Positions 46,579 to 59,201 of a stretch of DNA of 64,000 bases are shown in pieces. The number at the start of each line of letters is the position of its first letter. Position 1 is the stretch's first letter. Where the stretch lies: contig NC_030855.1 of NCBI RefSeq assembly GCF_000208745.1, positions 7,595,714 to 7,659,713 on the forward strand, read 5' to 3'. The position numbers were made by a program, and so were the translations under genes. This DNA is from Theobroma cacao (taxonomy: Eukaryota; Streptophyta; Magnoliopsida; Malvales; Malvaceae). The notes under the pieces were generated by a model. That model had not been told where the DNA came from. It was given only the letters and a program-made list of their open reading frames with translations, and searched no databases.

Positions 46579-49500
46579 CCATAAATAGTTTACATCAAAG
46601 AAAACGTCAAATAAGTTCAAGGTAGATCATACCTTAGTGCTACCTCTTTACGGACAGTATAGCGAATTTTCTTGTCAAAATTCCGCTCTTTTCGCTTTTC
46701 ACGAAATCTAAGCAGTGAGGCCAATCTCTGTGGGACACTAAACCGTTGTGGAGTACCAGGTAATCCCTGGTTTAATGATTACTTAGTAAAATATAGAAAA
46801 AGACCAAAAAACGTTGTTAATCAAGAATCAATTTGATCAACCATCCATACCCTATTATTCTGAGTAGTTATAGGGATAGCAGGCATGGTTGGTGGTACTT
46901 CGCGCCCCCCCAATAATAAAAGCACGGCTTGAACCTGTGGAAGATAGCCATGAAGGATCATAACTGTTCTCTATCATGAAAGCCATTAAGAAAAATGACA
47001 CCTTGAAAGCCATTATGAAAAAGACATCTTGAGTTGATTTGTTAAAGAGAATAAAAAAAAATATAAGCATCTTTTGCATGTCCATGAAGTTGATATACAG
47101 CTTTCAAACAAGAAACAATTTCAGGAGAAATCACATATACCAACTGTAACTAAGTAATGAATCTACGTTGAACAAACATGTTCCATATAGCATAATTACT
47201 AATGGAACTACTACAAGCAAGAACCCACTTATAGACAACTATTTTGGTCACATTCTAATTAGAATTAAGGTTGGGATAGTACAGTACATATCAATATAGA
47301 ATATTGACAGCTGTTAATGTCTAAAAAGGGGGAAAATCCTTCCTAATAGATGCTTTTTTGGTAAACCAGAAACTGAGTCAGTTCATCATCTTTTGGTGAG
47401 ACTCTCTTGGGCAACATAGTTATGATCCTTAGCTTATGCAATGTTGGGTGTCTCCTGGCTTGTTGTAAGATCAGTTGATTAGCAGCTATGAACTTGGAAG
47501 GGTGCATAAGCTGGTACAATTATGATAAAAGGAATAAAATTGTTCCTTTTTGGGGTGGGTGGGGGCTCTTCTGGAGGGAGAAAAGTAAGAAATTTAAGGG
47601 GTAAGAATTACCCTTGACAAAGCCTTGGTTGCATAGTTTCAAATCCTTCTTTAATTTAGCAACTCTTGATTCCTTTTATTGGTATTGATTCTTCACCATC
47701 AAAATTTTTGGAAAAAATATAACCAAGCCTTATTGTGGTTCCCCACAAAAAGAAGCATAGAAACTAGTCTTAATAGACATATTCAAGAAGTTCAAAGGAA
47801 TCTTCAACGACAAATAGCTATGGTTTGGTAAAAATAATCTAAGATCTTATGGTTTTCTAAGTAGCTAAACAGTTAACTGATTGATCATAATTGTGATCCT
47901 AGTTGGAAAGACCTATTTGAATCCACAACAGCAAAGACAAATGAAACAGATTCTTTTAATCATTAAAGTTAGTTAAACTGTTAGTGCACTATCTCACTAT
48001 TGACATCTAGTTGAAAAGATTCTACCTTGGATTGATAGCAATCTAGTATTGCAGAATGAAATGGAAAGATTCCACTAAGTAAAATTAACAACTATAGGCA
48101 GGTATTAAGTTCTCAAGACTAAGTTTTTGGCATATTGACTTCTGTGTAATTACTTTAAGAATGTACCTAGAATAACATCTCTCACTTATAAAAAAAACAA
48201 CTTGCAATGGATGCAAATTACCGCATCTAGGCCTCCATTTCACATACCTTGGGTTTTGGATGTGCTACCAATTTCTTACACCTTTTAGCTTTGATAATTT
48301 TTCATTAATTTCTCTTCTACAAGGCTTCGTAAATTTACCAACAGCTGAAATTTTTTTCTATGACAGTCATGTGCTTGTGAAGTAGCTATATGTAGCCACT
48401 TATCACATTTCAAGGTTGCCCTAACCATCTCTTGTCTTCCCCTTCCATTTCTTCTTCCTCCCCTCATTTTTCCTCCATTTTCTTGAATTTACGTGGCCTT
48501 ACTTAATATCTACCTTTCTAAATCGAATAGATCAAATATGAGTCAGTAATATCTCATCACCTCACATCTTATTTTGTCCTGTCTTCTCATCCCATTTCAC
48601 CTAGTATACCAAATGAAATCATAAGGCAATGCACATCCTCAGTTAAATTTGGGAAACCCATTCCTTTAACATGGATTGTCATACCATCAAACCATATTGA
48701 TTGCTTGCATATTTGAGGCCAATTGATCACATGACCCTAAATCCATCCTAGTCAGTAAACAAAACCCTCATTTGATGCATATTTGGGAATCTAAGATAGT
48801 TCCATGTCACCATTCTTCTTACGGTGAATAAAGAAAAAAGAAAAATGAAAGGGAAGGAAGGAAAAGACATGGAAGAAATGGAAACTCTCTTCCCATCTAC
48901 CCTTTTGATTATATTTATATGAAAAAAAGGGGAAACTAAAATTAGACGCTAACACTTAATACCATTTTCATATTCCATAGCTGCAAACTAAGCTTAAAAA
49001 AAATATACACCTTCTTCCTTAGTCTTCGTAACAGATTATCTTAAAAACAAACAAGCAAAGAACAGCCTCCACCATTCCTTCTACTCCCCTCCAGCCAATT
49101 GGAATGATAAGGTTTAACACTTATATGTTCATAATAACATTGAAGTAATTTAAACATCAAATACATATAGCAAGATTAATATCACTATGTTCAAATCACA
49201 CCTAACAGATACACCTAGACAACTATACTTGAATTTGCCCAGAAAACCATACCACACAAGCAGGGGCAACAATAACAATAAGAACACCACGAACTAGTAA
49301 TGAAAAAGAAGTGAGACACAGACCTTTTCGGGTGGAACGGAGTCGTATACATAAACTTGACCCTGGAAAGACAGAGTAAGCTGGTCACCATTATCGGGGC
49401 CCTGGTTATCGGAAAGAACCCCGGGGTGATCAGAGGGCAAATCCCCTGCTTCTACTCCCTCAGCTTCTCCACAACCAACATTATCATCAACATCATGATG

Positions 49501-49662
49501 ATGATGATGATGATGATGAGCGTGATGAACATCATCATCGTCAACCATCCCATTCCCATTCATGATATGATGATGATGTTCATAATGTACATGATGATGC
49601 ATTGGCTGTTGCACATCATTACCCATATGCATCCTGCCATTCTTCCCATGTATCCCATCCAT
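39769..49662 (-). CDS. TIFY-CCT-GATA transcription factor, ZML (GATA24/GATA28) type
   Basis: Predicted spliced protein of 309 aa on the minus strand. Exons: 49662-49324, 46934-46851, 46766-46633, 41813-41682, 41172-41067, 40020-39949, 39831-39769. All six introns are GT-AG and keep frame. Domains: a His-rich N-terminus (residues about 20-58); a TIFY motif ([13 protein letters not shown], about 95-107) continuing into [15 protein letters not shown]; a CCT domain across exons 3-4 (about 150-195, [20 protein letters not shown]); and a GATA zinc finger in exon 5, CX2CX20CX2C with Cys at about 231, 234, 255 and 258. This domain set is that of Arabidopsis ZML1/ZML2 and GATA24/28 proteins, nuclear DNA-binding factors. 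Length is normal for the family. Introns 1 and 3 are large (2389 and 4819 bp). The start is the first ATG of the open frame. Confidence 0.95.
42312..42332. repeat. (TA)n microsatellite in intron 4-side of ZML intron 3
   Basis: Run of TA dinucleotides, about 10 units, inside the large ZML intron 3 (41814-46632). Confidence 0.9.
44297..44578 (+). repeat. 141-bp tandem duplication inside ZML intron 3
   Basis: CAACCCCTATTTCTTCTCC at 44297 and CAACCCTTCTTTCTTCTCC at 44438 start two copies. Each runs through a pyrimidine-rich stretch, TTCAGCTA, and CAAGGTAAAAAA, to GAGTTCATGGGTTGT. On the plus strand each copy looks like a 5' UTR ending in a splice donor (CAAG|GTAAAA). No coding exon follows. Confidence 0.75.
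46545..46574. repeat. (AT)n microsatellite in ZML intron 3
   Basis: About 15 AT units near the start (on the minus strand) of intron 3, some 60 bases from exon 3. Confidence 0.9.
49494..49520 (-). repeat. CAT trinucleotide repeat encoding a His run in ZML exon 1
   Basis: On the minus strand CAT repeats encode eight consecutive His ([12 protein letters not shown]). It is part of a wider His/Asp-rich N-terminal segment. Length may vary between alleles without changing frame. Confidence 0.85.
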
Positions 49663-50204
49663 CTGTACCTATTTCTATACGGTAGCCATAAAGAAATTTC
49701 AAATTCACAACTTTTCACTGCCAATCAATTCTTCAAATTTCCCAATTGCATTAAACCCAATTTCTGCTGTAAAGGAAAAATAACGTTTAACCCTAACCCT
49801 AAATTCTGGCCGTTGTGTTGAAATCTGGGTTTTGAAAGAATCTAAAGGCTGGGGGAAATGGAGAAGGAAATGAAGGCGCTTTTTTTCTAACTAGTAGTAC
49901 TTTTGTTTTGGCGTTTGTTCAGTCCATGTTTGGTCGGAAAGAGAGGAGGAATCTGTGATTGGATGGCTTAGCTCGTTTTGTTTGGGTCAAAAATTGTTTG
50001 CGGACTCACCTAACAAAGCAGGTACTTGTGCAAAACTATTCAAGGTAGCAATTGGATGGGCATTATTTCGGATTAAAGGATTAAAAGTTCGAATTATTTG
50101 TATGTTCAAGCTAGAATAATCTCCACGCTCTCCATCTAATTTTGTGAACAATTAGTGTAAAAAATTATGCACAAAAGAATAGCACAAGATAAATCGGTCG
50201 AATT
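49663..50204 (-). promoter_or_regulatory. 5' UTR and promoter region of the ZML gene
   Basis: Upstream of the ATG at 49662. It contains a telomere-like stretch at 49788-49801 (TTAGGGTTAGGGTT on the minus strand), a plant telo-box type motif found in many 5' regions. A pyrimidine-rich leader, CTTCATTTCCTTCTCC on the minus strand, lies near 49870. No sure TATA box. Confidence 0.55.
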
Positions 50205-51745
50205 TGTTAAGTATATGCCCTTGAATCAATTGAATTGGTCAAAGAATACATATTGTCATTTAATACACTCTTAACCACATAATTATTTGTGATAGAGGTC
50301 TTACAACTAGTTATTAAGTACTAGTTGGATGAAATTCATATAACATAAAAGTCTTACAAGAGTATTGTAAAGTTGTTACAATTATAAAATTACTATGCAT
50401 TAAGCCTTGCTCCTAAAATTGTTCTTGGTCATTGTATTGTCAAGACGGGGCATTGACAATGCTCAAAAACTTATACATGTTAAGCCTCCTTACTTGAGAA
50501 GTAAGCAATCGATTTCATAGATTGAAATATATGGGATACTTAAGGATAACATGTAAGTGCTTGTTAAAAAAACAAGTTCACTGAACATAACCCACTATGA
50601 AAACTCCATTTGATATTTCACTCAAGTCTTTATGGAATATGTTTTCATGTGATATTCGTGCAACTAGTCTTTAGACTTGAGACACCAAGTCATCTTGTAT
50701 AGGGAATAACATACTTTGATTTCATCCCTATGGGTCTGGAAGTAATCAAATGCCTAAACAAGGTGTTTTTGGGTATGTTATGAAGCATGCAAAGGTAAAT
50801 GAGTGGTTAAGAGAGGATTCATCACTCCAAGTGATATGAAGGGATGTATCTCACTTATTCACAAATTTTGTTTAACTTGTATAAATTCTTTAGCCAAAGT
50901 ATGATGAATTTGAGGAAAGTTAGTTACCTAAATTCATAAGGTTAGTAATGAATTATGAGACCTAATATGGAATGTCATAAGTAGACACCAAGCCATGCTT
51001 AATGACATATCTGAAATATTTGATGAAAGGACCATATTGCATTGAGAGGCTTATCACTAAAGGGCTTTATCAAATTCTGTAATTGACTCTTTAACATTTG
51101 GGTGGTCATGATGTATTGCTATATGCCGTTCATGATTTATAAATATATATCAATTATCAAATTGATATTTGATTAGTATTTATATTTATTGCTAGCATAT
51201 TAGAAGCTTTATGGGTCACACACATTAAGTGACATGATTGGGATTAAATAAGGATAATTAATTAAGTTAGATTTAATTAGAATAGACCAAAATAAAGTGA
51301 AAAATTAATTAAGTTCATAAAGACTTAATTAAATTAAAATAAAACTATTGTATTTTGGGTTACAACTTAGTTTGGTTATATAAATATATGATGTTAGCAA
51401 ACTAAAACTCTAAGCCTCCAGCCACTTTTTAGCTGTTTCATAAAAATAAGAAAAGAAAAATAGTGTTATTTGTCTTACAAAAATAAGATTCGGCACGAAC
51501 TTTTGATTTTTTTTTTTGTTTTAAAAACAAAACTTACTAGCACAAGTAAAACCCTATCTTTGAGAAAGTCTTATTTGGTCATTGTGTGGATTACTGTTAG
51601 AGGTCAAACGCTTAAATGGCTGAAGATTTGACAAATCCTAAAGGCGAAGAAGCAAAGATTTCGGTTGCAGGATTTTAGATTGTTTTATTCTCTTTTCAAG
51701 TTTCTTACTTCATCACAAACTTTTTGGATTTAATTGGCTCTTGAT
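50205..51745 (+). repeat. copia-type LTR-like segment
   Basis: Starts TGTTAAGTATATGCCC at 50205, which resembles the start of a common plant copia LTR family. Its end is followed near 51754 by TATCTAGAGC, a possible eroded primer-binding site (expected TATCAGAGC). No gag or pol follows, so it is a solo or fragmentary LTR. No target duplication was identified. The right end is approximate. Confidence 0.5.
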
Positions 51746-52975
51746 TACGATATCTAGAGCAAAGTACCTAACTCTTAAACTTATGAATATTTATAATTAA
51801 TTTAAAAGTTACATGAAAAATATGAACATTGATTCTGTAGAATTTGACTATTTCTCCAATTAAATGCTAGTTTATTATGCCACTGCGTTATAATTTAAAT
51901 TTATTGATTATTTTTCATATTTGAACATGGGGTCGAATCCCAGCTGAATATTGGTTTTTTCAATCAAAACATAAACAACCATCTTGTATGATTCATAAAA
52001 TAAAAAAACAAGAAAAAGCGAGAGAAAATGGACCCAAAGCTTAATTTTAGTAGAAATTGGTCAATCATTATTGCTTTATAATTATTGATCCATTGTATGG
52101 ATCGTACCTTGGTTTTAATAATTTTTTTGTGTTGCATAAATTGTACAAATATCATGATATTTGGAATTGTAGATGTGTAAAATTATCAAATATTGGATAT
52201 GAACAAAGATTGTATCACTATGTAACATAAGTAAAGAAATTGTGCTGATTTCTTGTTCAAAAGATTACACCTATTTATATAAAAGATTTGCATCACAACT
52301 TTTGATTTTGAACATATTTAACAGCTAAACATGAAAATGATGAAATACAAATATCATATAACAAAATTCTTAGACTACTCCCTGTTGTTGTCTTAAAAAT
52401 AGTGCAGACTAACTTTTTGCAGTAGTGATTCAAAAATATGCTTTGTTTTTTTTTTTTTTTGGGACAACACGTAGCAAGTAGTAAGTTATACATCAACAAA
52501 TCAAAATGAATTTGAAAGTATCATTTTTAGAGTTGTATGATAACAAAGGCCCATGCTGTTGTAAAGCAGGCAAATTCAAAAACATGTTTGTGATGTTTCT
52601 AGACAACAATGTGAAAATAGGCTGCTGCATAGTTTATAACAAAAATTGGACTGGCAGTAGTAAGTTAATATCTTGATCTACAATTTCTCTGTTCATAGTC
52701 AGCATTGTAGCACAATAAATACGTTGTGATGAGTTACTATGTTGTTAGCTTGAAAATGAAAATAGTTTTGATTATAACATAATGATTCAAATTTGCATGT
52801 ACTCTACTAGAGTATTTTTGATAAGTTCTTGAAATGACTAGTTCTCGTACATTTATCTTTACATGATTACAAGCTTGATTGTTTTAACTGTATGAATTCT
52901 TGAAGTTAGAAGCTTGTATGATTTAGTTGTATGAGTGTTTTTAATCTCTCTAATGTTAATTCTTGAGATATCTAA
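51746..52975. other. unassigned AT-rich DNA
   Basis: No open frame, RNA gene or repeat end could be supported. Probably decayed transposon or intergenic DNA. Confidence 0.5.
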
Positions 52976-54096
52976 GGTTACGTTTGGTTGGCGGAATGGA
53001 CAGAAATAGAATAAAATAGTTATTATATGAGAATAGAATGAGGTGGGAATAGAATAGAATAGTTACTACTTAATTTGGTACGATAAAGAGAATAAGACAA
53101 GAATAATTATTATGATTTATTGTAGTGTTTGGTTGGTAACAATAATTTTGGAATAAGAAAGGAATTGAAAATAAAAAGACAAAAACACTATTTATTATTT
53201 ATATGACTATTTATTTTTATTAGATTTTTTAAATATTAATAATCTAGAATTTAATTAAAATATTAATAATTAATAATGTAAATATTAATAATTTATTTAA
53301 TTTAAATATTATTATGATTAATTTTTATTTTTTAAAATATTAATAATTGATAAATTAAATATTAATATTTTATTTATAATTTAATAATAATTATAGTAAT
53401 TTAAATATTTATAATTAAATATTAATATTTTATTTGTAATTTAATTATTTATATTATAAAATATTAATATTTTGTTTAATTTAAATATTATTATGATAAA
53501 TTATTTTATTTTATTTTATTTTTAAAAATTAATAATTGATTATTTATTTAAAATATTAATAATAGATAATTTAAATATTAATATTTTATTTATAATTTAA
53601 TCGTTAATATTTTATTTAATTTAAATATTATTATGATTAATTTTTATTTTATTTTATTTTTTAAATATTAATAATTGGTAATTTATTTAAAATATTAATA
53701 ATTGATGACTTAATTGTTAATATTTTTGTATAATTTAAATGATATTATGCTTATTTATTTTTAATTTATTTTGTTTTTAAATAGGAATAATTTATAATTT
53801 ATTTTATTAATCATTGATAATTTAAATATTAATATTTTATTAAAAGTTGGAATCAAGGGAGAGGAGGAGAAAAAGAGAAAAATAATATTTTATATAAATA
53901 AAGTTGTAATTTTTTAAACTTGTAAGGGGGTATTTTTATCTTTATCATTTTTTGAGTTTATTCATCAACCACGGAATGGCTAATACCTTGGGGGAGGACG
54001 GTATTAGTTATTCCTTAGTTTTGGAAGATTTTGGAGAATAACCATTCTTATGGAATGGTTATTCTTTGGACTATTTCTCAACCAAATAAAGGAACC
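52976..54096. mobile_element. AT-rich terminal-repeat element, PIF/Harbinger-like, 1.1 kb
   Basis: Left end GGTTACGTTTGGTTGG preceded by TAA. The right end, in reverse complement, reads GGTTCCTTTATTTGGTTGAG. The inverted ends resemble each other and the end of the 163-bp MITE at 38246. The centre (53200-53850) is very AT-rich with repeated TTTAAATATTA and AATATTAATAAT words. No transposase. Boundaries are approximate, and the right TAA copy is not clean (AAA). Confidence 0.55.
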
Positions 54097-54314
54097 AAAA
54101 TTCCTTGAGAATAAAGGGGGAATGGCTTACATGCTATAAGTTGCAAGATAGATGCACAAGATAAAGAAGCTCATTGATCTCCACAACATCAAGTTTGTTT
54201 CAAGCCAAGAAGCTCATTCTTGATTCAATAGTTGATCATAAGGAAGATATAGTCTAAGTGACATGCTAAAATGACAAAGAATCTTGAGGAAACAAAGCTC
54301 TAATCAATCTTAGA

Positions 54315-54690
54315 GCAAGAAAAATCAACCCTATGGTAGAATGGTTGAAGAATGATTAAAGAATTGTGAAATATAGAAGCTCCATAGTCAACCCTGTGGC
54401 AAGATGGATGAAAAATCATGGAGACATATAGCCATAGTCGACCTTGAGGCAAATTGTAAGCACAATTCGAGATTTGAGCAACCATAGTCGACCTTGATGA
54501 AGCTATAGTCGACCCTGAGGTAGAACACTTGCAAGATTTAAGGATTTGGGTAGCCATAGTCAATTACACAAGGCCAAAATTCAAAATCATAAGCTTTTGG
54601 AAATAGATCGAGTAGAAGACTTCAAGAGTCAAGTATAAAAGCCTTAATTCAAGATTTTGAAGAACCATAGTAGACCCTAAGAGCGTGGTA
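54315..54690. repeat. degenerate repeats with a GTCGACC-type motif
   Basis: A motif like CATAGTCGACCCTGAGGCAA occurs about seven times at irregular spacing of 20-90 bases (near 54325, 54387, 54437, 54487, 54508, 54556 and 54668), with variants such as GTCAACCCTGTGG. The intervening DNA differs, and spacing is too irregular for a CRISPR array. Likely a repetitive non-coding part of a retrotransposon. Confidence 0.65.
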
Positions 54691-54692
54691 GA

Positions 54693-56232
54693 TGATAACT
54701 CTATGATATAGAGTTATTTGGTCTTAATTTTGATAGTAATTTAGCTTAGTTCTTGTAGTAATACATAAAAATTAGTTGGTTTTATTTTAATTATGTTAAG
54801 TTAATTAATTTAGGTGAGTCAATCTAATCTTAGTTAAATTTATGCTTAATTTGGTGTCAATGTGATTAAGATAGATTATTATTGATTTATTAGTGCTTTT
54901 GTAGGTGTTTAATGAAGGAAGGCTTTTGATGGAAAAAGGAGAGCAATTTTAAAGTGTAAACTTTCACTGCATATGTTTTGGTATTTTGACTATAACTTTC
55001 TCTACAAAATTCCAAAAGAGATGATTCTTAGGCCATTGGCAGCTAAGAGAAAAATATACAACTTATGTGTTTACCACTTCTCCCAGTTTGGTCAGGAAAG
55101 TGGTTAAAAATCTTATTAAAGTTGAAGCATTATAGTAGTCTTAGAGCAATTGCGATTCTACTAATTAAATAGTCGAGGCTGCAGCCTGGGTGAAGGTAGG
55201 CCATGACTTATGTAGTTTGATGAGGAAATTCTAGTTATAATTGATTTCTTTTTTTACCCAACTTGGTTTAACTTCAAAGCCCATAAAAACAACCTTTCAG
55301 ATGACTTTTAAAGAAGAGAAGGTAACACCATATTAAGAGTTGAGAATCAAGCCACAAAATCATTGAAACTAAGAAGAATTTGAAGGATTCAAGAAGATTT
55401 GAAAGATCAAGATTACAGTTCTTAGGTTCCATTATCTTTTTGTTATTCTTTTATTTTTTTAGTTTGATTTTAATGTTTAAACTTAATTTGATGATGATGG
55501 GTGACTTGATGAGGAACTAAATTATTTATCTAAGATTATGATTGAAATCAATATATAGTTTGTTTTATTTATCTCTTTTGTGCTTATGGTTGATTGTTTT
55601 AAGCTATTTATTTTATTCTCTTTTTAATACTTCTAATTACCTGATCACCAATTAGATTGAATTGAAAACCTAAGTTAAATCTTGATAAAAGAGATTTAGG
55701 TAAATCTTAAATAGAATAATGTATGATATAATGCACTTAGTTTATTAGGTGGTTTGATTTGCATATAGAGCAGACATATACTTATAAGCCATACGTAGCC
55801 AAGATTAGAGCATAAACTTAATGAATCTTTCTTTAAATTAATTTACATAGACATATAGTAAATTAATTGGAAGAGATATTTTTATAAGAAACTCAACAGA
55901 GACTTGTAAAAAAATTAGGACTTTAGGTTAACAACTTAATCCATTAAACTAAGTTAAGAGAGAGAGAGACAATAATCAGACAAAGTATTAAGAGACATCA
56001 TAATCTTATGTCTAGAAGTCAATCAAATTTAAAAAAAGTAATTTTGTTGAGTAAATTTAGATTAGTTTTAGTTTTTAAGTTTGATTTAATTTTGCTTTTT
56101 AAGTCAATTTGTAGTGTTTGGATAAAATTAGGGTGTGTAATTTTAGTAATTAATAATAAGGATTAATTCAATTCCCTGTGGGATCGACACTCTATTCATC
56201 ATTATATTATCTTTGCTATATGTATACTTGCA
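54693..56232 (+). repeat. 5' LTR of the Athila/Tat-like element
   Basis: 1540 bp, TGATAACTCT...CTTGCA. It contains the GTGGGATCGACACT-type stretch near 56180 that stands near the 3' end of LTRs in this group. Aligns with 59202-60852. Confidence 0.83.
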
Positions 56233-56859
56233 TGGGTAGAAAATTGAACAATAATAGTTGATCCTCAAACTTAGCAACGGTTAGATCTAATTTCAAACTT
56301 GTGTCTAATGCCTAGATTCTTGTCTAGTTCATCTCCAAAGGCTCCAACACTTTTTCAATTATAAAAAGGATCTTTGGGAAGCATTTCAAAGTGAGGAAAA
56401 AGAAAATAAGGCCAAACTCTTAAGAATCAAAGTTTTGGAAAAAAAGAGAGAGAGAAATACTAAGTAAACCAAGTATTCTTTACATGAACTAAAACTTCTT
56501 TGTGCTTTCACTCCTATCTTTATATATTATCTTCATATCCAATGTTAGCCATTTTTTCCGCCACTATACCCGTTCAGCAAAATTTACTTAACTTAACCTT
56601 GGAAAGTTAGTGTAAAGGTTATGGTTGATCTTGGAAAAAGCCATTGTATGAGTTATTGCTTGATCCCATGAAAAAGCAAGTGTAAGGGTTATCGCTTGAT
56701 CTCGTTAAAAAGTAACTATAAGGGTTATCGTTTGATCCCGTTAAAAAATCGGTATAAAAATTATCGCTTAATCCCGAATGGTGGAATCATCTGAACTTTT
56801 CTTGGAACAACAATCAAATTCTTCACCAACTCCAAACCCTAATATGCTTATTAGATTTT

Positions 56860-57680
56860 CACCTTAAGTGAATGCTCCCATGACTGAGATTAAGCCATTT
56901 GTGGAAGAGATATTCATTCAATTCATGGCAATAACTGATTGTCTCATTCATAATCAAGCAACTTCATTGAGAAACCTTGAGACTCAAGGGGTCAACTTGT
57001 GAATTCTATCAACAACATGCCTCAAGGAAACTAGCCTAGTGAAACTGTAACTAATCATAGGAGAAAAGGTAAGAAATCTTATCCGACAGACACCCTTATA
57101 AGTGGAAACGAGGTAGAAAGCAATAACAAATACACTGAAACTCAAGTAAAGCCTGTTGAGAAAGTAACAGTGGTTGAAATGCCTGACAAACAAACTCAAG
57201 AGAATGAGGCAAAGGACAACCCACTACCACTGCCTTTTCCTCAGCTATAAATAATGGTTGAAAAAGCTAAAGTGCACATTCAAGTTGATAAAGATGAGCA
57301 AAATGAGGAATGTGTCTGATCTACTCAATTCAACCAAATATCCTTCCTCTACAAATACTTACCATAGAGTGAAAACAGTTGATGTGGATAAAAGAAAGCC
57401 CACTCCACTACCTCTAGTGAAGCAAGCATTAACTTTTGAGTTAAAGCCACCATTTCCACATCTTACAATCAAGTAATGGCATGAGAAGCTTATTCTACTA
57501 CCTTCCCCTCACAAGTCACTCATCAATATTTTTCCATAGAAACTGAAATGAAAGTGGTTAGGTCCCTTCATAGTGACTAATGCCTATCCGTGTGGTATAA
57601 TGAGATTTATTGTGAGGAAACTAGTGTAAGCATGGTCAATGGGCAAAACTTCAAACCTGACTTTGTGGGTAAAAAAGTAA
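56860..57680 (+). pseudogene. gypsy gag end joined to pol ends (internal deletion)
   Basis: Readable pieces with stops: near 57180-57250 a gag/pol linker (KDNPLPLPFPQL), near 57440 the lead-in to reverse transcriptase (LTFELKPPFPHLTIK), then at once, near 57545-57580, an integrase C-terminal segment (KLKWKWLGPFIVTNAYPCG is the closest reading). The distance between the last two is about 100 bp where an intact element has several kb. It cannot encode an active pol. Confidence 0.72.
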
Positions 57681-59201
57681 AAGAAAGAGTGACATAGTCA
57701 AGCTAATGACTATAAAAAAGTGCTTCTTGGGAGGTAACCCAAGCTTTCAAAACCTTGTTTCTTTGAAGTTATCTTTTTATTTATTTAGATTTTCCCATTA
57801 TTTTATTTTATCATTTTTCTTATTTAGCTTTTTATCATTTTACTAGATCCCCTTGAGAGTTCAGAGGACAATGATGAAGATGAAGAGGAAGATTAAAGTA
57901 TCTCCACACACCAGGGTAGCATGCTTTACATTACTTATTTTCTTTTATAACATTGAAGACAATGTTAGTCTTAAGTTTGGGGGGGAGTTTAAGTTTTAAA
58001 ATGTTATTAATTTTTTTTATTTGCATTTTTGCCTTTAATTTTCAATTTTAGTTAAATTTTCAAGTGTTTTGAAGAATTAAAGTTAAAATTAGTTGCGCCA
58101 ATCAATTTGATTTACCTATCCAATGGCAATAACCAATTACCTTGTTAATCTCTTCTCATAGTAAACATGAATATTGTTTGAATGTTCTGTTGAATTCTGA
58201 TGTATAGCATTATGGAAGGATGAAAATTCCACAATTGAGCATTTTATCTCTTATGTTGGGTCATTGTGTGTGAATGCAAATTTTTAGACCATGTTTGGAG
58301 TTTTAAAATTTGCTTGATCCTTACTTGAGTCGAAATCCTAGGCTACATTTAATTAAGGCAATGACTTAGGCCACTTTGGATCGATTGAGCTTTTCAAGCT
58401 AATCCAATCAAATTTTATCCTTACTATACCTTTTTGAGTCAAAAAAATTTCCCATTTTTCTTTGTCAACCATAAATAAGTTAGCTTAACTTCTTAATAAT
58501 TTTCCAACTCTATGTCTTTTACTCGTAAGCATGTACATTGTTTTAGGAACTATACGTTGAATTATTTGATGAAAAGAAGAAGTGGAGAAATGTTAGAAAT
58601 TCAATGCAAGGCATTCATTCCACTATCATTGAAAGAAACAAGTTTGGGGTTGTTGGGTTAAGATTCAAAAAAAATAATGCTTGATGAAAGAAAAGTGAAG
58701 GGAAGAAAAAGGTATACTTGGTGAAAAGAAGTAAGGTTATACAGGTCCTAGAATAATTATATACTTAGGGTGATTTGAGCCTCATTATATCCTATATCCT
58801 ACCCTTACCCAAGCTAGATATTACAAGCTGAATAAAGTCCTAACAATCCATAGTTAAGTGTTTGCCTACATTAGTGGAGAGATATATGAAAAACAAAGTT
58901 ATGAAATTCTGAGCTAGTTTGAAGTCTTTATGAGGATAATCTTATCCAAAGTGCATGATACTCTTTGTGAAAGATTTCACACATATAAAAATTTCATTTA
59001 AACATAAGCTTGCATTGGAATGAAATGTAAACTGACACAATATTGATGCTTCATTGTGAGTTGGGAAAACAAGACAATTTATGAGGAAATTAAAGGTGTT
59101 AATGATTGGTGCAATCTCCTTGCTTGATGTTTTCAACTTTGCCTTTGTAGTTTTATTTTTAATTTTTCTTGAGGACTTGTAAAATATTAAGTTTGAGGGT
59201 G
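57681..59201 (+). other. non-coding 3' interior of the Athila/Tat-like element
   Basis: No gene seen. It includes the GAAGATGAAGAGGAAGAT stretch near 57878 and the purine tract at 57978-57987, and ends with GTTTGAGGGTG directly before the 3' LTR. Confidence 0.6.

Noticed and set aside
49357..49821. 154-aa Met/Ile/His-rich plus-strand open frame
   Set aside because: Antisense of the CAT repeat in ZML exon 1.
51926..51947. Possible tRNA T-arm (GGTCGAATCCC)
   Set aside because: No cloverleaf, anticodon arm or A box upstream; probably chance or retroelement leader sequence.
54315..54690. Possible CRISPR-like array
   Set aside because: Repeats are degenerate, spacing is irregular, and this is a plant genome.
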